From Tritrichomonas foetus (taxonomy: Eukaryota > Parabasalia > Tritrichomonadida > Tritrichomonadidae): 64,000 bases of DNA. The translations under genes were made by a program, and so were the position numbers. The notes beneath the pieces are model-generated. The model ran no database searches and was not told the DNA's origin. It was given only the letters and a program-made list of their open reading frames with translations. The first letter of the stretch is position 1. Every line of letters starts with the position of its first letter. The stretch is from NCBI GenBank assembly GCA_001839685.1, contig MLAK01000725.1:1-64000 (forward strand), written 5' to 3'. Below, piece by piece: positions 26,322 to 36,850 of this stretch.

Positions 26322-26951
26322 ATGCTTGCTTTACTTTTCATTAATAGTTTTTCTATATCGTGTTCCAAATGCTATCAAGTTGCACAGCATCTTAAAAATG
26401 CAAGTAAAGATTCAGACATTCACCAATTAGTTATTTTATGTGATAAATCACCAAATCATTTACAACAATCATGCTTAAACTTTGTAAATTCGTTTTACGA
26501 ATTATTTAAAGACTGTTTGGGAGACAGTACTTTCTCACCAATGAAGCTATGCACTGTATCTCATGTTTGTGAAAAACATAAAGCAACAAAGCCAATTCAT
26601 TCGGATAAACAAATATTACATTCACATAAAAGGCATTCAAAAGTAATTGATAATTATCCAAATTATTGTAAACATGTCACTTCGAACCTGTTATCTTTGT
26701 TTAAAGCTAATCCAACTAGAACAGACATAGAATATAAAATAAAGTCAATATGCAAAAACACTAATTCAGAACAGCAATGCAAAGACTTCATTTCATTAAA
26801 TCTAAAAACATGGGAAAACGCAATCATTAAAAATCCATCTGCAAAAGATTTATGCTTAATTTCAAGGAATATTGTATCAAATGGATCACCGAGCTTCCAA
26901 GATGAAACAAGACCAGATTGGTCTATTTCATGGGAAGAGCAAATTGCATAA
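26322..26951 (+). CDS. Secreted saposin-like (SAPLIP) protein with two domains
   Basis: The 209-residue product starts at the ATG at 26322, which gives a typical signal peptide (M-L-A-L-L-F-I-N-S-F-S-I-S-C). An upstream in-frame TTG extension would be non-canonical. The first domain has the six-cysteine saposin B pattern (C-x2-C, C-x10-C, C-x9-C approximately). The second has four of the six cysteines, lacking the outermost pair. The family binds or perturbs lipid membranes and in trichomonads includes amoebapore-like proteins; membrane activity here is inference. The product would be lysosomal or secreted. Confidence 0.65.
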   Translation: MLALLFINSFSISCSKCYQVAQHLKNASKDSDIHQLVILCDKSPNHLQQSCLNFVNSFYELFKDCLGDSTFSPMKLCTVSHVCEKHKATKPIHSDKQILHSHKRHSKVIDNYPNYCKHVTSNLLSLFKANPTRTDIEYKIKSICKNTNSEQQCKDFISLNLKTWENAIIKNPSAKDLCLISRNIVSNGSPSFQDETRPDWSISWEEQIA

Positions 26952-27064
26952 AAGTTTTATTTTTCATTTTATACCGAAAGAATTTAATACAAAAAATAAT
27001 TTTAACTTTCATTTTTTTTTTTTTTTTCCCCTTTGTTTATTTTTAACAGAATAAGAATTAAAAA

Positions 27065-28492
27065 TTATTGATTTGATAACGCTTGAAGTTCCATTTGATG
27101 AAAATATCGCATCCTCTGAAATTGTTGCTCAGTTTCACCTTTAATCATAAAAGCATGTTTATTTAAAAGTTCTTGGATTTCGCTTTTCTCTATGAGAGCA
27201 TTGTCAAGTTGTTTTTGTCTTTCATTAAGTTTTGATGTTTGATCACGAAGTTTGTATTTAAGTTCTTCTTCGATTTTCGCGAATTCCTGATTGTTGTTAT
27301 TTTGAATTTCAAATTGCAATCGTTCACTTGTTGATTTATTTTCGTCTTGTAACTGCTTTACTTGATTTGCAAAATTTTTAGACAAATAACTCATTTTTTC
27401 TCTTAATTCTTGAATAATATTTGTTGTTTGGTATTTTATTTCTTTTTTTACTTTGGAAATTTCATTTTTGGCTTCACAAAGTTGGCCTTTCAAAGAAAGA
27501 ATGATTCTTTTTTGGTCTTTACTAAATTGATGAAAGGCGTTTAGGTTATTTTGAAGTGTTTTTACCTCTTTAGGGATTTGATCATAGTCAGAAATGACAG
27601 TTTTCTGATTATTTGGATGTAACACAGAATAAATACTTCTCAAAAGTATTAAATATTTATCAATTTCACTGTTGATTTTATTGTCTGTATGCATTTTCTT
27701 CAGATGGGCGTTTAAGATATTTTCAATTGATGAAGGGATTTGTTCCATTTTTTCTGATATATTTTTTGTTAGGTTCTCATTTTCTTGTTGTACACTAATA
27801 TACTTTTCTTGAAATAATTCATTTTCACCTTTAAGTTTCCCATTTTCATCTTTAAGTTTCTCGTTTTCATCTTTTAGTTTCTCGTTTTCAACTTTAAGTT
27901 TCTCGTTTTCATTTTTCAAATTTTTGTTTTCGCTGTTTTTCGCCTTAATAAAACGACTAAATTTTACGAATTGAGCTTTCATTTCGGCGTTTCCTTTTTG
28001 TAAATCGATGTTTTCCGCTTTTAGATTTTGGCATTGTGAATTCAAAGATTGATTTTTGTTTTGGAGACTCTGATTTTGATTTTGCAAAGTAAAGTTGTCA
28101 TTATTAAGAGACTCGATTTTCTTTGATTGATCAAGAGATGTAATGATTTTTTCAACATTAGTTGAAAGTGTTGTCAGATTTTCAAATTTTGAAAAGTTTT
28201 GTGAAATTGATTTTTGGATCTTTTTGATTTCTTTTGTCAATTCTTCTAGCTCAAAATTTGTTTCATAAATTGGTTTCTGGATTTCACTTTTTGTGTCAAT
28301 GCGAGATCCAGTAAATTGCATATCTGGGATTGGTTTTTCTATATTTTTATTAGCTACACTTCGTGAATATCGAAATTCACTTTCAATTGATGAGTCTTTA
28401 GTTGCTTGGTAGGCACCTTTGAAGGCATGATCCCTTCTTAATTCCTTATTCAAATTGGAACTATGTGTATAATATGTAGGGAATGAGTTCAT
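27065..28492 (-). CDS. Long coiled-coil protein
   Basis: The 475-residue protein is almost wholly heptad-like coiled coil from about residue 75 to the end. It includes an E-N-E-K-L-K repeat (about 195-225). The first 70 residues are polar and probably disordered. There is no motor or membrane domain. A cytoskeletal or basal-body structural protein is possible, but nothing in the sequence identifies it. The start is the ATG at 28492. Confidence 0.65.
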   Translation of the reverse strand: MNSFPTYYTHSSNLNKELRRDHAFKGAYQATKDSSIESEFRYSRSVANKNIEKPIPDMQFTGSRIDTKSEIQKPIYETNFELEELTKEIKKIQKSISQNFSKFENLTTLSTNVEKIITSLDQSKKIESLNNDNFTLQNQNQSLQNKNQSLNSQCQNLKAENIDLQKGNAEMKAQFVKFSRFIKAKNSENKNLKNENEKLKVENEKLKDENEKLKDENGKLKGENELFQEKYISVQQENENLTKNISEKMEQIPSSIENILNAHLKKMHTDNKINSEIDKYLILLRSIYSVLHPNNQKTVISDYDQIPKEVKTLQNNLNAFHQFSKDQKRIILSLKGQLCEAKNEISKVKKEIKYQTTNIIQELREKMSYLSKNFANQVKQLQDENKSTSERLQFEIQNNNNQEFAKIEEELKYKLRDQTSKLNERQKQLDNALIEKSEIQELLNKHAFMIKGETEQQFQRMRYFHQMELQALSNQ

Positions 28493-28721
28493 GAAAATGC
28501 AATTATGTCATAGACTCATTTGACCATATATTCACCCTAACGGCAATCCTACATTAAATTTGACAAGTTTTTAGGTAGATGTTGTATCGTTAAAAGTGCA
28601 TAAATATTTGTTGTTAATCAATATTAACTAGTGTTTCATAGTTGAAAAGAAGCTTTTATCTTGTTGATTATACTGGTGTCACATAAAAAAAATCTCAAAA
28701 ATAAAACAATATGCCAATAGT

Positions 28722-31178
28722 TTATTTCGCAGAAAAGAGGTAGTGGCCATTTGCCTGTACTATTGGTAAAACAGCTGCATCCGTCGCCTTCACTGTAGCC
28801 TGGACTCCCGCCTGGGTTTGCTCAACCTCTGCCACGAGGATGGCACCACTTGGGAGTGCAAAAGAACAGTAAACTTTTTCACCATTCTTTCCCACAACAA
28901 AAATGTTTCTCTGTGCGAATTGTGAATCAGATGCAATATTTGCATTATTGAATTGCACGTTTACAACATTTTGTAAGTTTGTAAAGTTTTCTCGAAATGC
29001 ATTATCACCGATATTTCCAGCTGGTGTTGTTGCAACTTCGAGAGGAATTCTTCCACATGCGAATACGTTTCCTAAACTTGTTCTCATTGCAATTTGAAGT
29101 TCATTAGCTTCAAAGTTACCAATTGCTGAATTATCAAAAGTTATTGGAATTTGAACTTCTGTGGAATTTCCAATCTCCAACTGTTGAGGGAATGAGGGTT
29201 CGCGTGAAAGTGTTAATCCAATTGCATTTTTATTAATCGCATAAGCGAAATCAGAAAGATTTTGTTGTGATTTATTAACAATCCTTAAATAGCAATTATT
29301 TCGGTCGTAATCAGCGAAAAGATCAATGATTGTTTCATCAGTGAGTCTTAACTTTTGCCAATTTCGACCATTCGAACTAGTTTGTGTACCAAAGATATCA
29401 TTTGTAATATATTCTTCATCTTCATCTGGAACAAACTTTGCACGAATGACAAAATCACTTGGAACGACATGAAGAACACCAGAAACAGTTCCCATATTTT
29501 TAATTAATTCTTCAAGAATAGAATCATCAAAATTGATACCAGAATGAGTTACTGTTTGTTTTCCAAAGATAACGACATCTTTTGCAACTTGTGGATCAGC
29601 AGATAAAATTCTCCAGTAAATTAAAGCACGATTTTTAACATCTGGAACATTTGTATCTTTAGTAGCTTCATTTAGAATGAATTGAAGTTGATCTTTTGTA
29701 GCATCAGGATTAGCGATATATATTTTAATCATTGATGATAAAATCTGTAATTGTACTTGTGGCTCTTCATCATGGAATGTATCTAAATAAGGATCCATTA
29801 AAACATCGACAGATTCAATTAAATCACAATATTCACCAAGAATCCAAATAGCTGCAGCTTTAGCACGGGGTTCTTTTATACTTTCAAAGCCTGAGCAAAC
29901 TTTTGTAAGCACAGATTCAAAAGTTCCTGGGAATTTCCTTAAAATGTCACAAAATACAACAATTGCTTCTTCAATAGCATAGTCTGCTTTACCAGAAACT
30001 AGCTCAACAAGGATATCAACACATCTGCGAGCTGATGCTTCGATTTTAACAGCAATTTGTCCAATACAACTAATTGAACGACGAACAAAAGCAACATCAA
30101 CTTCATTACAATATTCCGAAAGTTCATCCAAAACGAGTTGAGCTGTTTGAGGTGTACAGATTGTTACCATAACGTTTAATTTTTCCATTTTAATATAAGA
30201 AGGATCGTTATATTTACAAAAGAATACGCGAATTTCTCGTGATAATGCTTTTGGATACTTTTGAACAAATAATGTTAAAGTTCGAAGAACAATGTATTGG
30301 ATCTCAGGAGCAGATGATGTGACTAAAGTGATGAATGGTGGAATGATTTGTGGGAAAAGTTCAACTGGATCCTTATTGGCAATATTCATATACATAAAAA
30401 TGCACTTAAATGAGCCAATCACAACTGCTGGATTTTTGTGCTTCAAAAATGGAACAAGTCGCTCAATAAGGAAGTTAGCATCATCTGGCGTATCTGGAAC
30501 ATACTTTGCTAAAGCGTCATATAAAATTGTCTGGCACCATTCACTACATGATGTCAAGGCAGAAAGGATCGGTGTTATTGTTGTGGCATTCAATGTGAAA
30601 ATTGGAGTTGAACGGCGTTCGTTGATCTCAAAAATAGCGGCTGTTGTATTGGATACGACCATTGGATTTTCATCAGAGAGGAGTTTAAGCAAATCGTCGA
30701 ATAGCTGGGCATTTTCAACTGTCTCTGGAATAACATCGTAGAGCTTTGAAACGCCCAATGCTGCTGTTTTTCGAACATATGGATCAGAATCGGATAAAGT
30801 CTTTTTAAGCGGGGTTATCATATATTCAGCGACACTTTCAAGACGTATGCGACACATTGTGCGAACGGCAAGCGCTCTAATCAAGGGATTTGGATCTTGG
30901 CTATCTTGGATGAATGTGTTAACTGCCATAATGGCTTGCTCTGGTTCGTGCGTTGAGTAACTAATTAAGTATAAGTATGTGAGTTTCTTGAGTTCGATGT
31001 CGCTTGTCTTAACACAACGGAGCATTGACGAGAATAATGATTGGACATTTTCGCCAGCTCGCATAAGTGCCAATGTACGTTTGGCCGCTTCTTTACGTTG
31101 GGCAGGATCGTTGCCGTCGAGTTGATCACGTAGTTGAATAATTTCTCCTTTAGCTTCTCCTTCGAAGAGTTTCGTCAT
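28722..31178 (-). CDS. Beta-adaptin, large subunit of an AP clathrin adaptor complex
   Basis: The 818-residue protein starts with the beta-adaptin trunk (HEAT/ARM solenoid, about 1-520) including G-E-I-x-Q-L-R-D-Q-L near residue 11 and D-P-N-P-L-I-R-A-L-A-V-R-T-M near 93. A linker and a beta-sandwich ear follow (about 570-818). It is a little shorter than animal beta1/beta2 (about 940) because the linker is short. It would bind clathrin and cargo dileucine signals as part of AP-1 or AP-2; which one cannot be decided here. The coding strand just upstream of the ATG reads TCACTTTTTAGTC, which fits the trichomonad initiator. The epsin at 23195 is a likely functional partner. Confidence 0.9.
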   Translation of the reverse strand: MTKLFEGEAKGEIIQLRDQLDGNDPAQRKEAAKRTLALMRAGENVQSLFSSMLRCVKTSDIELKKLTYLYLISYSTHEPEQAIMAVNTFIQDSQDPNPLIRALAVRTMCRIRLESVAEYMITPLKKTLSDSDPYVRKTAALGVSKLYDVIPETVENAQLFDDLLKLLSDENPMVVSNTTAAIFEINERRSTPIFTLNATTITPILSALTSCSEWCQTILYDALAKYVPDTPDDANFLIERLVPFLKHKNPAVVIGSFKCIFMYMNIANKDPVELFPQIIPPFITLVTSSAPEIQYIVLRTLTLFVQKYPKALSREIRVFFCKYNDPSYIKMEKLNVMVTICTPQTAQLVLDELSEYCNEVDVAFVRRSISCIGQIAVKIEASARRCVDILVELVSGKADYAIEEAIVVFCDILRKFPGTFESVLTKVCSGFESIKEPRAKAAAIWILGEYCDLIESVDVLMDPYLDTFHDEEPQVQLQILSSMIKIYIANPDATKDQLQFILNEATKDTNVPDVKNRALIYWRILSADPQVAKDVVIFGKQTVTHSGINFDDSILEELIKNMGTVSGVLHVVPSDFVIRAKFVPDEDEEYITNDIFGTQTSSNGRNWQKLRLTDETIIDLFADYDRNNCYLRIVNKSQQNLSDFAYAINKNAIGLTLSREPSFPQQLEIGNSTEVQIPITFDNSAIGNFEANELQIAMRTSLGNVFACGRIPLEVATTPAGNIGDNAFRENFTNLQNVVNVQFNNANIASDSQFAQRNIFVVGKNGEKVYCSFALPSGAILVAEVEQTQAGVQATVKATDAAVLPIVQANGHYLFSAK

Positions 31179-31183
31179 GACTA

Positions 31184-31192
31184 AAAAGTGAC
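31184..31192 (-). promoter_or_regulatory. Candidate initiator element of the beta-adaptin gene
   Basis: The minus strand reads TCACTTTTT about 6-14 bases upstream of the ATG at 31178. TCAYW close to the start codon is the known core promoter of trichomonads. The match is short and could occur by chance. Confidence 0.4.
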
Positions 31193-31464
31193 AATTTTGT
31201 GAAAAGAACGATAAGTCACATCATTTTCTGTTTTATTTTGATAATTATTAAGTTTGATAAATAACTTTATTAACTGTTAAGGTAAATTATTTCACGTATA
31301 TTTTTCACGATGGTATTTTATCGTTAATCTATCGGTGCACTCAATTTTCGTTTATAGGACCAAATATATTCATAATAAGTTTGATTTGCTAACTGCCTGT
31401 TTCATATGAAAAAATGAAAAATGGTCGAAAGATTTGTAAACTTCTCAATCTTATATAATAAAAA

Positions 31465-32175
31465 ATGTTCGCACTCCTCCTTACATTCGCTATCAGCCTT
31501 GACGCCAAAACAGTTTTTGATAGTCTTACTGGTAACTGGACAGTAGAAATGAGTAATCCAGGTCAAGAATCTAACGAAAATGTTCACTTTTACGTTCGCG
31601 TTTCCCAAACACCATCCAAAGAATACGTTGCCAATGTTTTCACTGAAATTGATGGAACAGAATCAGTCGCATCATGGACAGTAGCATTCGTTGATAATTC
31701 TGCCCTCTCAATCAAATTTGGAGATGAAGATGAACAAACTGTTTCACTCACACAAGCAGTTCGTGGTCACCTTTCAGCTGTCGGCCAATTCAAAGAATTA
31801 GTTTTTTCATTCAACTTCGCTACTTCAACAAGAATGCACCTTTCCACATTTAATCACGATAATGGTGAAATGACAATCTACAACTTTTACAAAGATATTC
31901 AACCTGTTTCATTCATTAAAAAATACGGTTTCATGATGTTATCTGGCGTTGCTATGGTCGGCTTACAGGTCTTCAACTACTTCCAAAATAAACAACAGCC
32001 AGCACAGCAGCCAGCACAACAACCAAAAGCCCAACAAAAGAATGACAAAAAGAGCGACAAAAAAGCAACTCCAAAGGTTGAAGAAGTAAAAGAAAATGAA
32101 AAGAAGGAAGAAAAAGAAAAAGACGACAACAACGAAGAAGAAGATGAAGGAACAAATAAAGTGAAAACTGATTAA
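31465..32175 (+). CDS. Type I membrane protein, probable ER component
   Basis: The 236-residue product has a short signal peptide (about 1-14), a lumenal beta-rich domain (about 15-140), one membrane segment (about 152-171), and a cytosolic tail rich in Q-P-A then K/E repeats. The layout is like small ER translocon- or EMC-associated proteins (TRAP alpha or EMC10 type), but I see no diagnostic motif, so the family is left open. The ATG at 31465 fits the signal peptide. It is divergent from the beta-adaptin gene. Confidence 0.6.
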   Translation: MFALLLTFAISLDAKTVFDSLTGNWTVEMSNPGQESNENVHFYVRVSQTPSKEYVANVFTEIDGTESVASWTVAFVDNSALSIKFGDEDEQTVSLTQAVRGHLSAVGQFKELVFSFNFATSTRMHLSTFNHDNGEMTIYNFYKDIQPVSFIKKYGFMMLSGVAMVGLQVFNYFQNKQQPAQQPAQQPKAQQKNDKKSDKKATPKVEEVKENEKKEEKEKDDNNEEEDEGTNKVKTD

Positions 32176-32763
32176 CATTTTCATAAAAACTAAGCACATT
32201 ATCTAAACAAAGATGTGCAATTTCTTTAATTTTAGATTGGTCTTATTCCTTTCTTTTTTTATTTTTTATTTCTTCCTTTATCAATAAATAAAAGTGTTCT
32301 GGATGTGTTACCAAATGTTTAATTAATGTGAAGTGAGAGTTTGATGAAAAACATCAACAATTTCAAAAGATAAATCATATGCACCATATTAATGAATTTT
32401 CATTCTTAATGATTTGGAAATCTAAAATTTGGAAAGGAAAACAATCATAAACAGTCATTTATCATCTTACATAAGAGAGAATATTGTAACATTAATATTA
32501 GCTTGGGTCGCTAAATGCGTATCTGTTTGCTTAATAGATGGTAAGGATTAAAAACATATACATGAGAAAAAAATCTAAAAAAATGATGTTTTCTCTCATT
32601 TCTTGTCAAAAAGTCGGTTCGAATTCCACAAAGGCCGCGCTTTTTCACTCAAATCACTATTTTCAATGTTTAAACGTACTACAATTTTAATTTTGATACA
32701 AAATGACCATATATATATTGAAATAAGGTTTCTTTCAAATTGAGCAATTCTCAAGAGAGAAAG
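32176..32763. other. Intergenic, no gene seen
   Basis: AT-rich spacer with possible polyadenylation signals (AATAAATAAAAG near 32283). No supported frame. Confidence 0.6.
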
Positions 32764-33372
32764 ATGTCATTCGTACAAGAAGGCCTCCTCGATCCAAGCA
32801 CCCAAGATGGTGGTAAGGTATTTTTCGATAAAGAGATTCCACTTGAAATCAAACCTGAAAGCGAAGAAGAAGAAAATGAAGTTTTTCTCACGCGCGTGAA
32901 GATAATCCTCCACGAGAACGAATCCACAGGCCAGCTCGAAAATGTACACCTCGAATTAACAACCGATGTCGATCTTTTCTTCTTCTACGAAGCTTCCTAC
33001 AATGAGGAAAGCTATAATGTTCTTAAAGAGAATCAGCGCCTCGAAATCACCTTCGATCAATTCCCAGAGCTTATGAAAGAGGTTCTCGAACAATACGCTT
33101 CAAACTCGGATGAGTATTTCGTAACATTTGATAGGAAATCGGACGATTGCTGCTCAATGCTTTTCCAACAGCGACTTAGATTCAAATGTGTTGACATTTT
33201 TGAACTCGAGTTCTCGCCAGCAAGCAATGACTACGTTCACGACCAAATCCAATATCGATTCAATCTTGCCAGAGCAGAAGTGAAGTCAGCCAGAACTGAG
33301 CTTAGTGACCTTTATGCACTTCTGAAAATTAAGAACCCGAACGTCTTGAAACAAATGAGGCCAAGGAAATAA
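32764..33372 (+). CDS. SAS-6-like protein, head domain only
   Basis: The 202-residue product starts at the ATG at 32764 (an upstream TTG is rejected). It carries the PISA region of SAS-6: an E-L-T-x-D-x-D-L-F-F-F-Y stretch, then L-K-E-N-Q-R-L, then F-D-Q-F-P-E-L near its middle, followed by the head-domain strands and the start of a helix. SAS-6 head dimers build the nine-fold cartwheel of centrioles and basal bodies, and trichomonads have several flagella. Canonical SAS-6 has a long coiled-coil tail after the head; here only about 35 residues of helix follow. It may be a SAS-6-like (SAS6L) protein or a short paralogue. Codon use is GC-richer than the neighbours. Confidence 0.7.
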   Translation: MSFVQEGLLDPSTQDGGKVFFDKEIPLEIKPESEEEENEVFLTRVKIILHENESTGQLENVHLELTTDVDLFFFYEASYNEESYNVLKENQRLEITFDQFPELMKEVLEQYASNSDEYFVTFDRKSDDCCSMLFQQRLRFKCVDIFELEFSPASNDYVHDQIQYRFNLARAEVKSARTELSDLYALLKIKNPNVLKQMRPRK

Positions 33373-33776
33373 TTTTTTTTTTTTTCGAAGATTTTTATTT
33401 TAATTTTTTGATTCTAATCTATTTAAAAGCACCAACTAAACGTGTCGTTATTGTTAATACTTTTTTATCATTCATACTCAACATTTTGATAAATTATAAT
33501 CAAAATCATTTCCAGAAATGAAATAAAATAAATAAATAGAATAAAAGATCAGAGGTCATACTTATTGACTTTATATGAATATGATGTTTTTGCTTATGGG
33601 CAAAAATATATTAAATACGGAAAAAAATCTTGATAAATATATTTTACTAATAGAATATATATTGCTTTGAGATCAAAGATAAAACCTAGAATGTTTAGGA
33701 TTATGTGAATCTGAATTTCCATAATAAGGTATTTATTTCCATTAAATAACGTGTTGCTATCGTTATTACCAATGAC
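33373..33776. other. Intergenic between convergent genes
   Basis: Begins with a 13-T run directly after the SAS-6-like stop; otherwise AT-rich with no supported feature. Confidence 0.6.
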
Positions 33777-34586
33777 TTATTTTAGTAAAATAGATGGTAC
33801 TGGAAGATTCAAAGGTGGATGGCTCATAAATCCAGTGACGTCAAAATCATACATTGATACAAATGAATTATTTCCATATAAAGGACATAATTTTGTTCCA
33901 TCTTTTGCTCTTGAGCAAAGCCTTAATAAGGATGAGCATGATGGCAGTTTTGAAGGATTAATCTTTTCTTCATTGCTAGTTTTCATCAGGCTATTGTTTT
34001 CTTGTTGATCATTAGATGGTTCATTTAAAATATAATTTATATTGTCATTTAAATAGTTATTACTTGAATGTTTTTGTTGGAAATTATTGTTGTTATTATG
34101 AGTTGAGAAATCATAGTTGAAAGTATCATTATTTTCACTATTATCAATATCATTTGCATCAACAATATCAATTCTTGCTTTATTCTTGTTTTCTTCATAT
34201 AAAATTCTTTTCAAAAAAGGATCTGCATTCTTCTGCCGAGAAAGTTTACAACATCTATTTCTAACGGCAATTCCAGTTCTACCTGGAACAAAAGTTGCTA
34301 TTTTGGCCCATTGTTTTCCTATTTCTTTGACTTTTTCAATGATGATTTGGTCTTCATATGAAGTCCATTGGGTAGTATTTGTTTGAGGTGCTAAATAATG
34401 ATTCCATCGATCTCTGCATTGTCTGGGAGTACGCCCAGGCATTTGAGTTGATATATAAATCCAATTTTTTGTTCCAAACTTAGCAACGAGAGAAACAAGG
34501 TGTTGATCTTCTTTATGTGAAAATTTGATTCTTTTTATCTTAAATTCTTCTGATATTTCACAAGCAGCTCTGTTTGGTGCATTCAT
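33777..34586 (-). CDS. R2R3 Myb-like transcription factor
   Basis: The 269-residue protein has two Myb repeats at about residues 19-66 and 72-115. The first reads W-I-Y-I-S-x-x-M-P-G-R-T-P-R-Q-C-R-D-R-W; the second W-A-K-I-A-T-F-V-P-G-R-T-G-I-A-V-R-N-R. The rest is Asn/Ser-rich and probably disordered. The conserved R-T-P-R-Q-C-R-D-R-W-x-x-Y is typical of DNA-binding Myb proteins, which in trichomonads control iron- and stress-responsive genes and core promoters. The target is not deducible. The start is the ATG at 34586. Confidence 0.85.
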   Translation of the reverse strand: MNAPNRAACEISEEFKIKRIKFSHKEDQHLVSLVAKFGTKNWIYISTQMPGRTPRQCRDRWNHYLAPQTNTTQWTSYEDQIIIEKVKEIGKQWAKIATFVPGRTGIAVRNRCCKLSRQKNADPFLKRILYEENKNKARIDIVDANDIDNSENNDTFNYDFSTHNNNNNFQQKHSSNNYLNDNINYILNEPSNDQQENNSLMKTSNEEKINPSKLPSCSSLLRLCSRAKDGTKLCPLYGNNSFVSMYDFDVTGFMSHPPLNLPVPSILLK

Positions 34587-35557
34587 GACGAAAAAAAAAA
34601 TAGATCAAACCATTCAAACATTGTTGTCTCAGAAATTAACTGGTTATTTTGAATATTATCTCATAAAGTTGTACGCAGAATCATTGAAAACTAATCAATC
34701 TGTTGGCAAATTGAGATATCACAAAATTTGATAAAATGATTGTCACATCAAAAATTGTGTGTTTCTCATATTTTCATCAAATCCAATCAAAATTTATGAA
34801 AAATGATTCATCAATAGATAAAAAATGTACAATAACAGATAGATATCAGTATATTTAGAGAAATATATCTAATGAAATGAAATTTGACGACAATATTTCC
34901 ATTCCATCATTTCAGTTGATTGTGAAAGTTTGAGAATTTTTGAGATACAACATTTACCGATAATTGAGAGAAATAGCACAATCATATCCTAACTTTTTGT
35001 GCAACATTCAAATCCCTCACTATCTTATTAGGAAAAACGCTGTAATTTTACTTCATTTAAATATTAACTCTTTATTATCACACAACGATAATTGAATACT
35101 AAGGATTTTTCAATTTTTGATCGTCGTTCTTGACCACTTTTTCTGAATTTATTCAAATATCGTTTGAAATATGAATTATCATACTTCGAACAATTGTCAA
35201 AAAGAATTTCTCCGATTTATTTTTAATGAGATTCTCCCAATTATATATCGTAAACATCTTGTGGTACAATATTATTAAGATACTATGAAAGAACATTTAT
35301 ATTGATCACGAACGTAGATATTTAGTCTAGTTTTGAATTCGGTAAAAGGACACAATTGTTGGGTTATTTTTTATGCTTATGATTGTTATCTATGTTAATC
35401 ATGAAAAATAAGATATGAAAACCAAATTAGTGAACTTAATTCGGAATTTGAATGATCAATGAAGAAGAAAGTATCCAAATTCATTAGTTAATAACTCTTA
35501 GATATAGAATCGGTCGTTGAAATCGAATTAATCAAGAGTGTGAATTTAAAAATAGAT
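34587..35557. other. Intergenic, no gene seen
   Basis: Nearly 1 kb of AT-rich DNA ending at the start of the duplicated GP63 fragment. No credible open frame. Confidence 0.6.
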
Positions 35558-36250
35558 TATGAAGTTCAACAACTTCATCTTGGTCCAAATGTTATCATCA
35601 AATTAAAAGAAACACAAGAAAAAATTGATGTTAATTCGGTTTCAATTCTATATTTTGAATCATTATCATATTTCGATTATTTCACTTTTGGAAATCATCC
35701 TGAAATTATTGTTGAAAGTGATGAATTTGATTCTATTCGACTTATTGATAATGCCGTTCATTTAGGAATTCAAGGAACAACAGGAATGATTACAGAAAAA
35801 ATATTTGAACAAGGGACTAATCGAATGAATCTTCGAACAACACAAACTCGACTTTCATTAAATATTGAAAATCAATCTACACGATATATTACAATTTCTG
35901 CACTTTCACAAACAACGACGATTATTGAATCACAACTAATTGATGAAGAAACACATTTTGGTCTTGAAATTGCAAATTCTCTCAAACTTCGNTGTCCTTT
36001 TATGAATATTCCAGTTGATTTAACTGGTCAAGGTGAATTTGAAATAGAATTCACGAAAGACTTGAGTGTATCGACTATATTTAAATATTCAGATTATTCA
36101 TATTATTCTAATCATTCTCATCATTCTACAAATGAATCGGACAATTCCTCTAATTCTGAACAATATATTCTTAAACAAGAATTAATATTTCACGTATCTA
36201 ATCTTGTGTCTGCAGTTTATTTCATCCGAGTTACCCAAAATATGATCTGA
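35558..36250 (+). pseudogene. Inverted fragment copy of the GP63-like gene at 43830-47456
   Basis: About 605 bases (35558-36163) are nearly identical to the reverse strand of 44700-45290. One Ile/Ser change lies near the start, and the ambiguous base at 35992 is exactly homologous to the one at 44847. It encodes part of the C-terminal ectodomain of that protein. The open frame begins at GTG, has no signal peptide or HEXXH, and ends in unrelated residues, so it is a fragment. The final part loses an S-N-N repeat and drifts. Confidence 0.8.
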
Positions 36251-36850
36251 AAGATATAATGAAAATCTTTTGCGTCACTTAGACTTGGAGAAAGTTCAGT
36301 CAGTGAACATGTCTCTTGTTAGATGTTCTAAATCCTCTATGCCCACTTGTTCTTCATTAATGATTCAAGCACAATCATAAAGCATTATTTCATCAAAATT
36401 GAAAAGGAAAAATTGAACTTTTTTAGCAATTTCTCTTTCAATATCTTCAGGATATTAATTTGTTCAAAATCGAAATCAATATTTTTTCATTGTTTCTACA
36501 AAATTTAATGTAAATAGCCAAACCATTGATATTAAATTACATTAATTAAGCTGGTTTCACTTTTCACAGCTTTTCATCGTTTTGTTATTTTAATCTCCAA
36601 CAAATTTGAAAATGAAGATATAGAGGGCTAATAAAGTCTAATTTTCATTCGCATAACCAAGATTGATCATCAACTACTGAACCAAAATAAATTGGCTAAA
36701 AAAACTGGTTTCTCTTAGCTGCCCAAATCATGCATATTTCCTCTTCCTGTTGTGATTTTGGGCTTAAACATTTGGCAACATTGGAATGAAGATACGAAAA
36801 AATATTAACATAAAAAGTGAATCATAAATATGATGGAAAAAAATTTTTTT
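36251..36850. other. Intergenic, no gene seen
   Basis: AT-rich spacer between the duplicated fragment and the 3' end of the first GP63-like gene. Confidence 0.6.

Noticed and set aside
31963..32199. Hydrophobic minus-strand frames
   Set aside because: They are antisense to the Lys/Glu-rich tail of the membrane protein at 31465.
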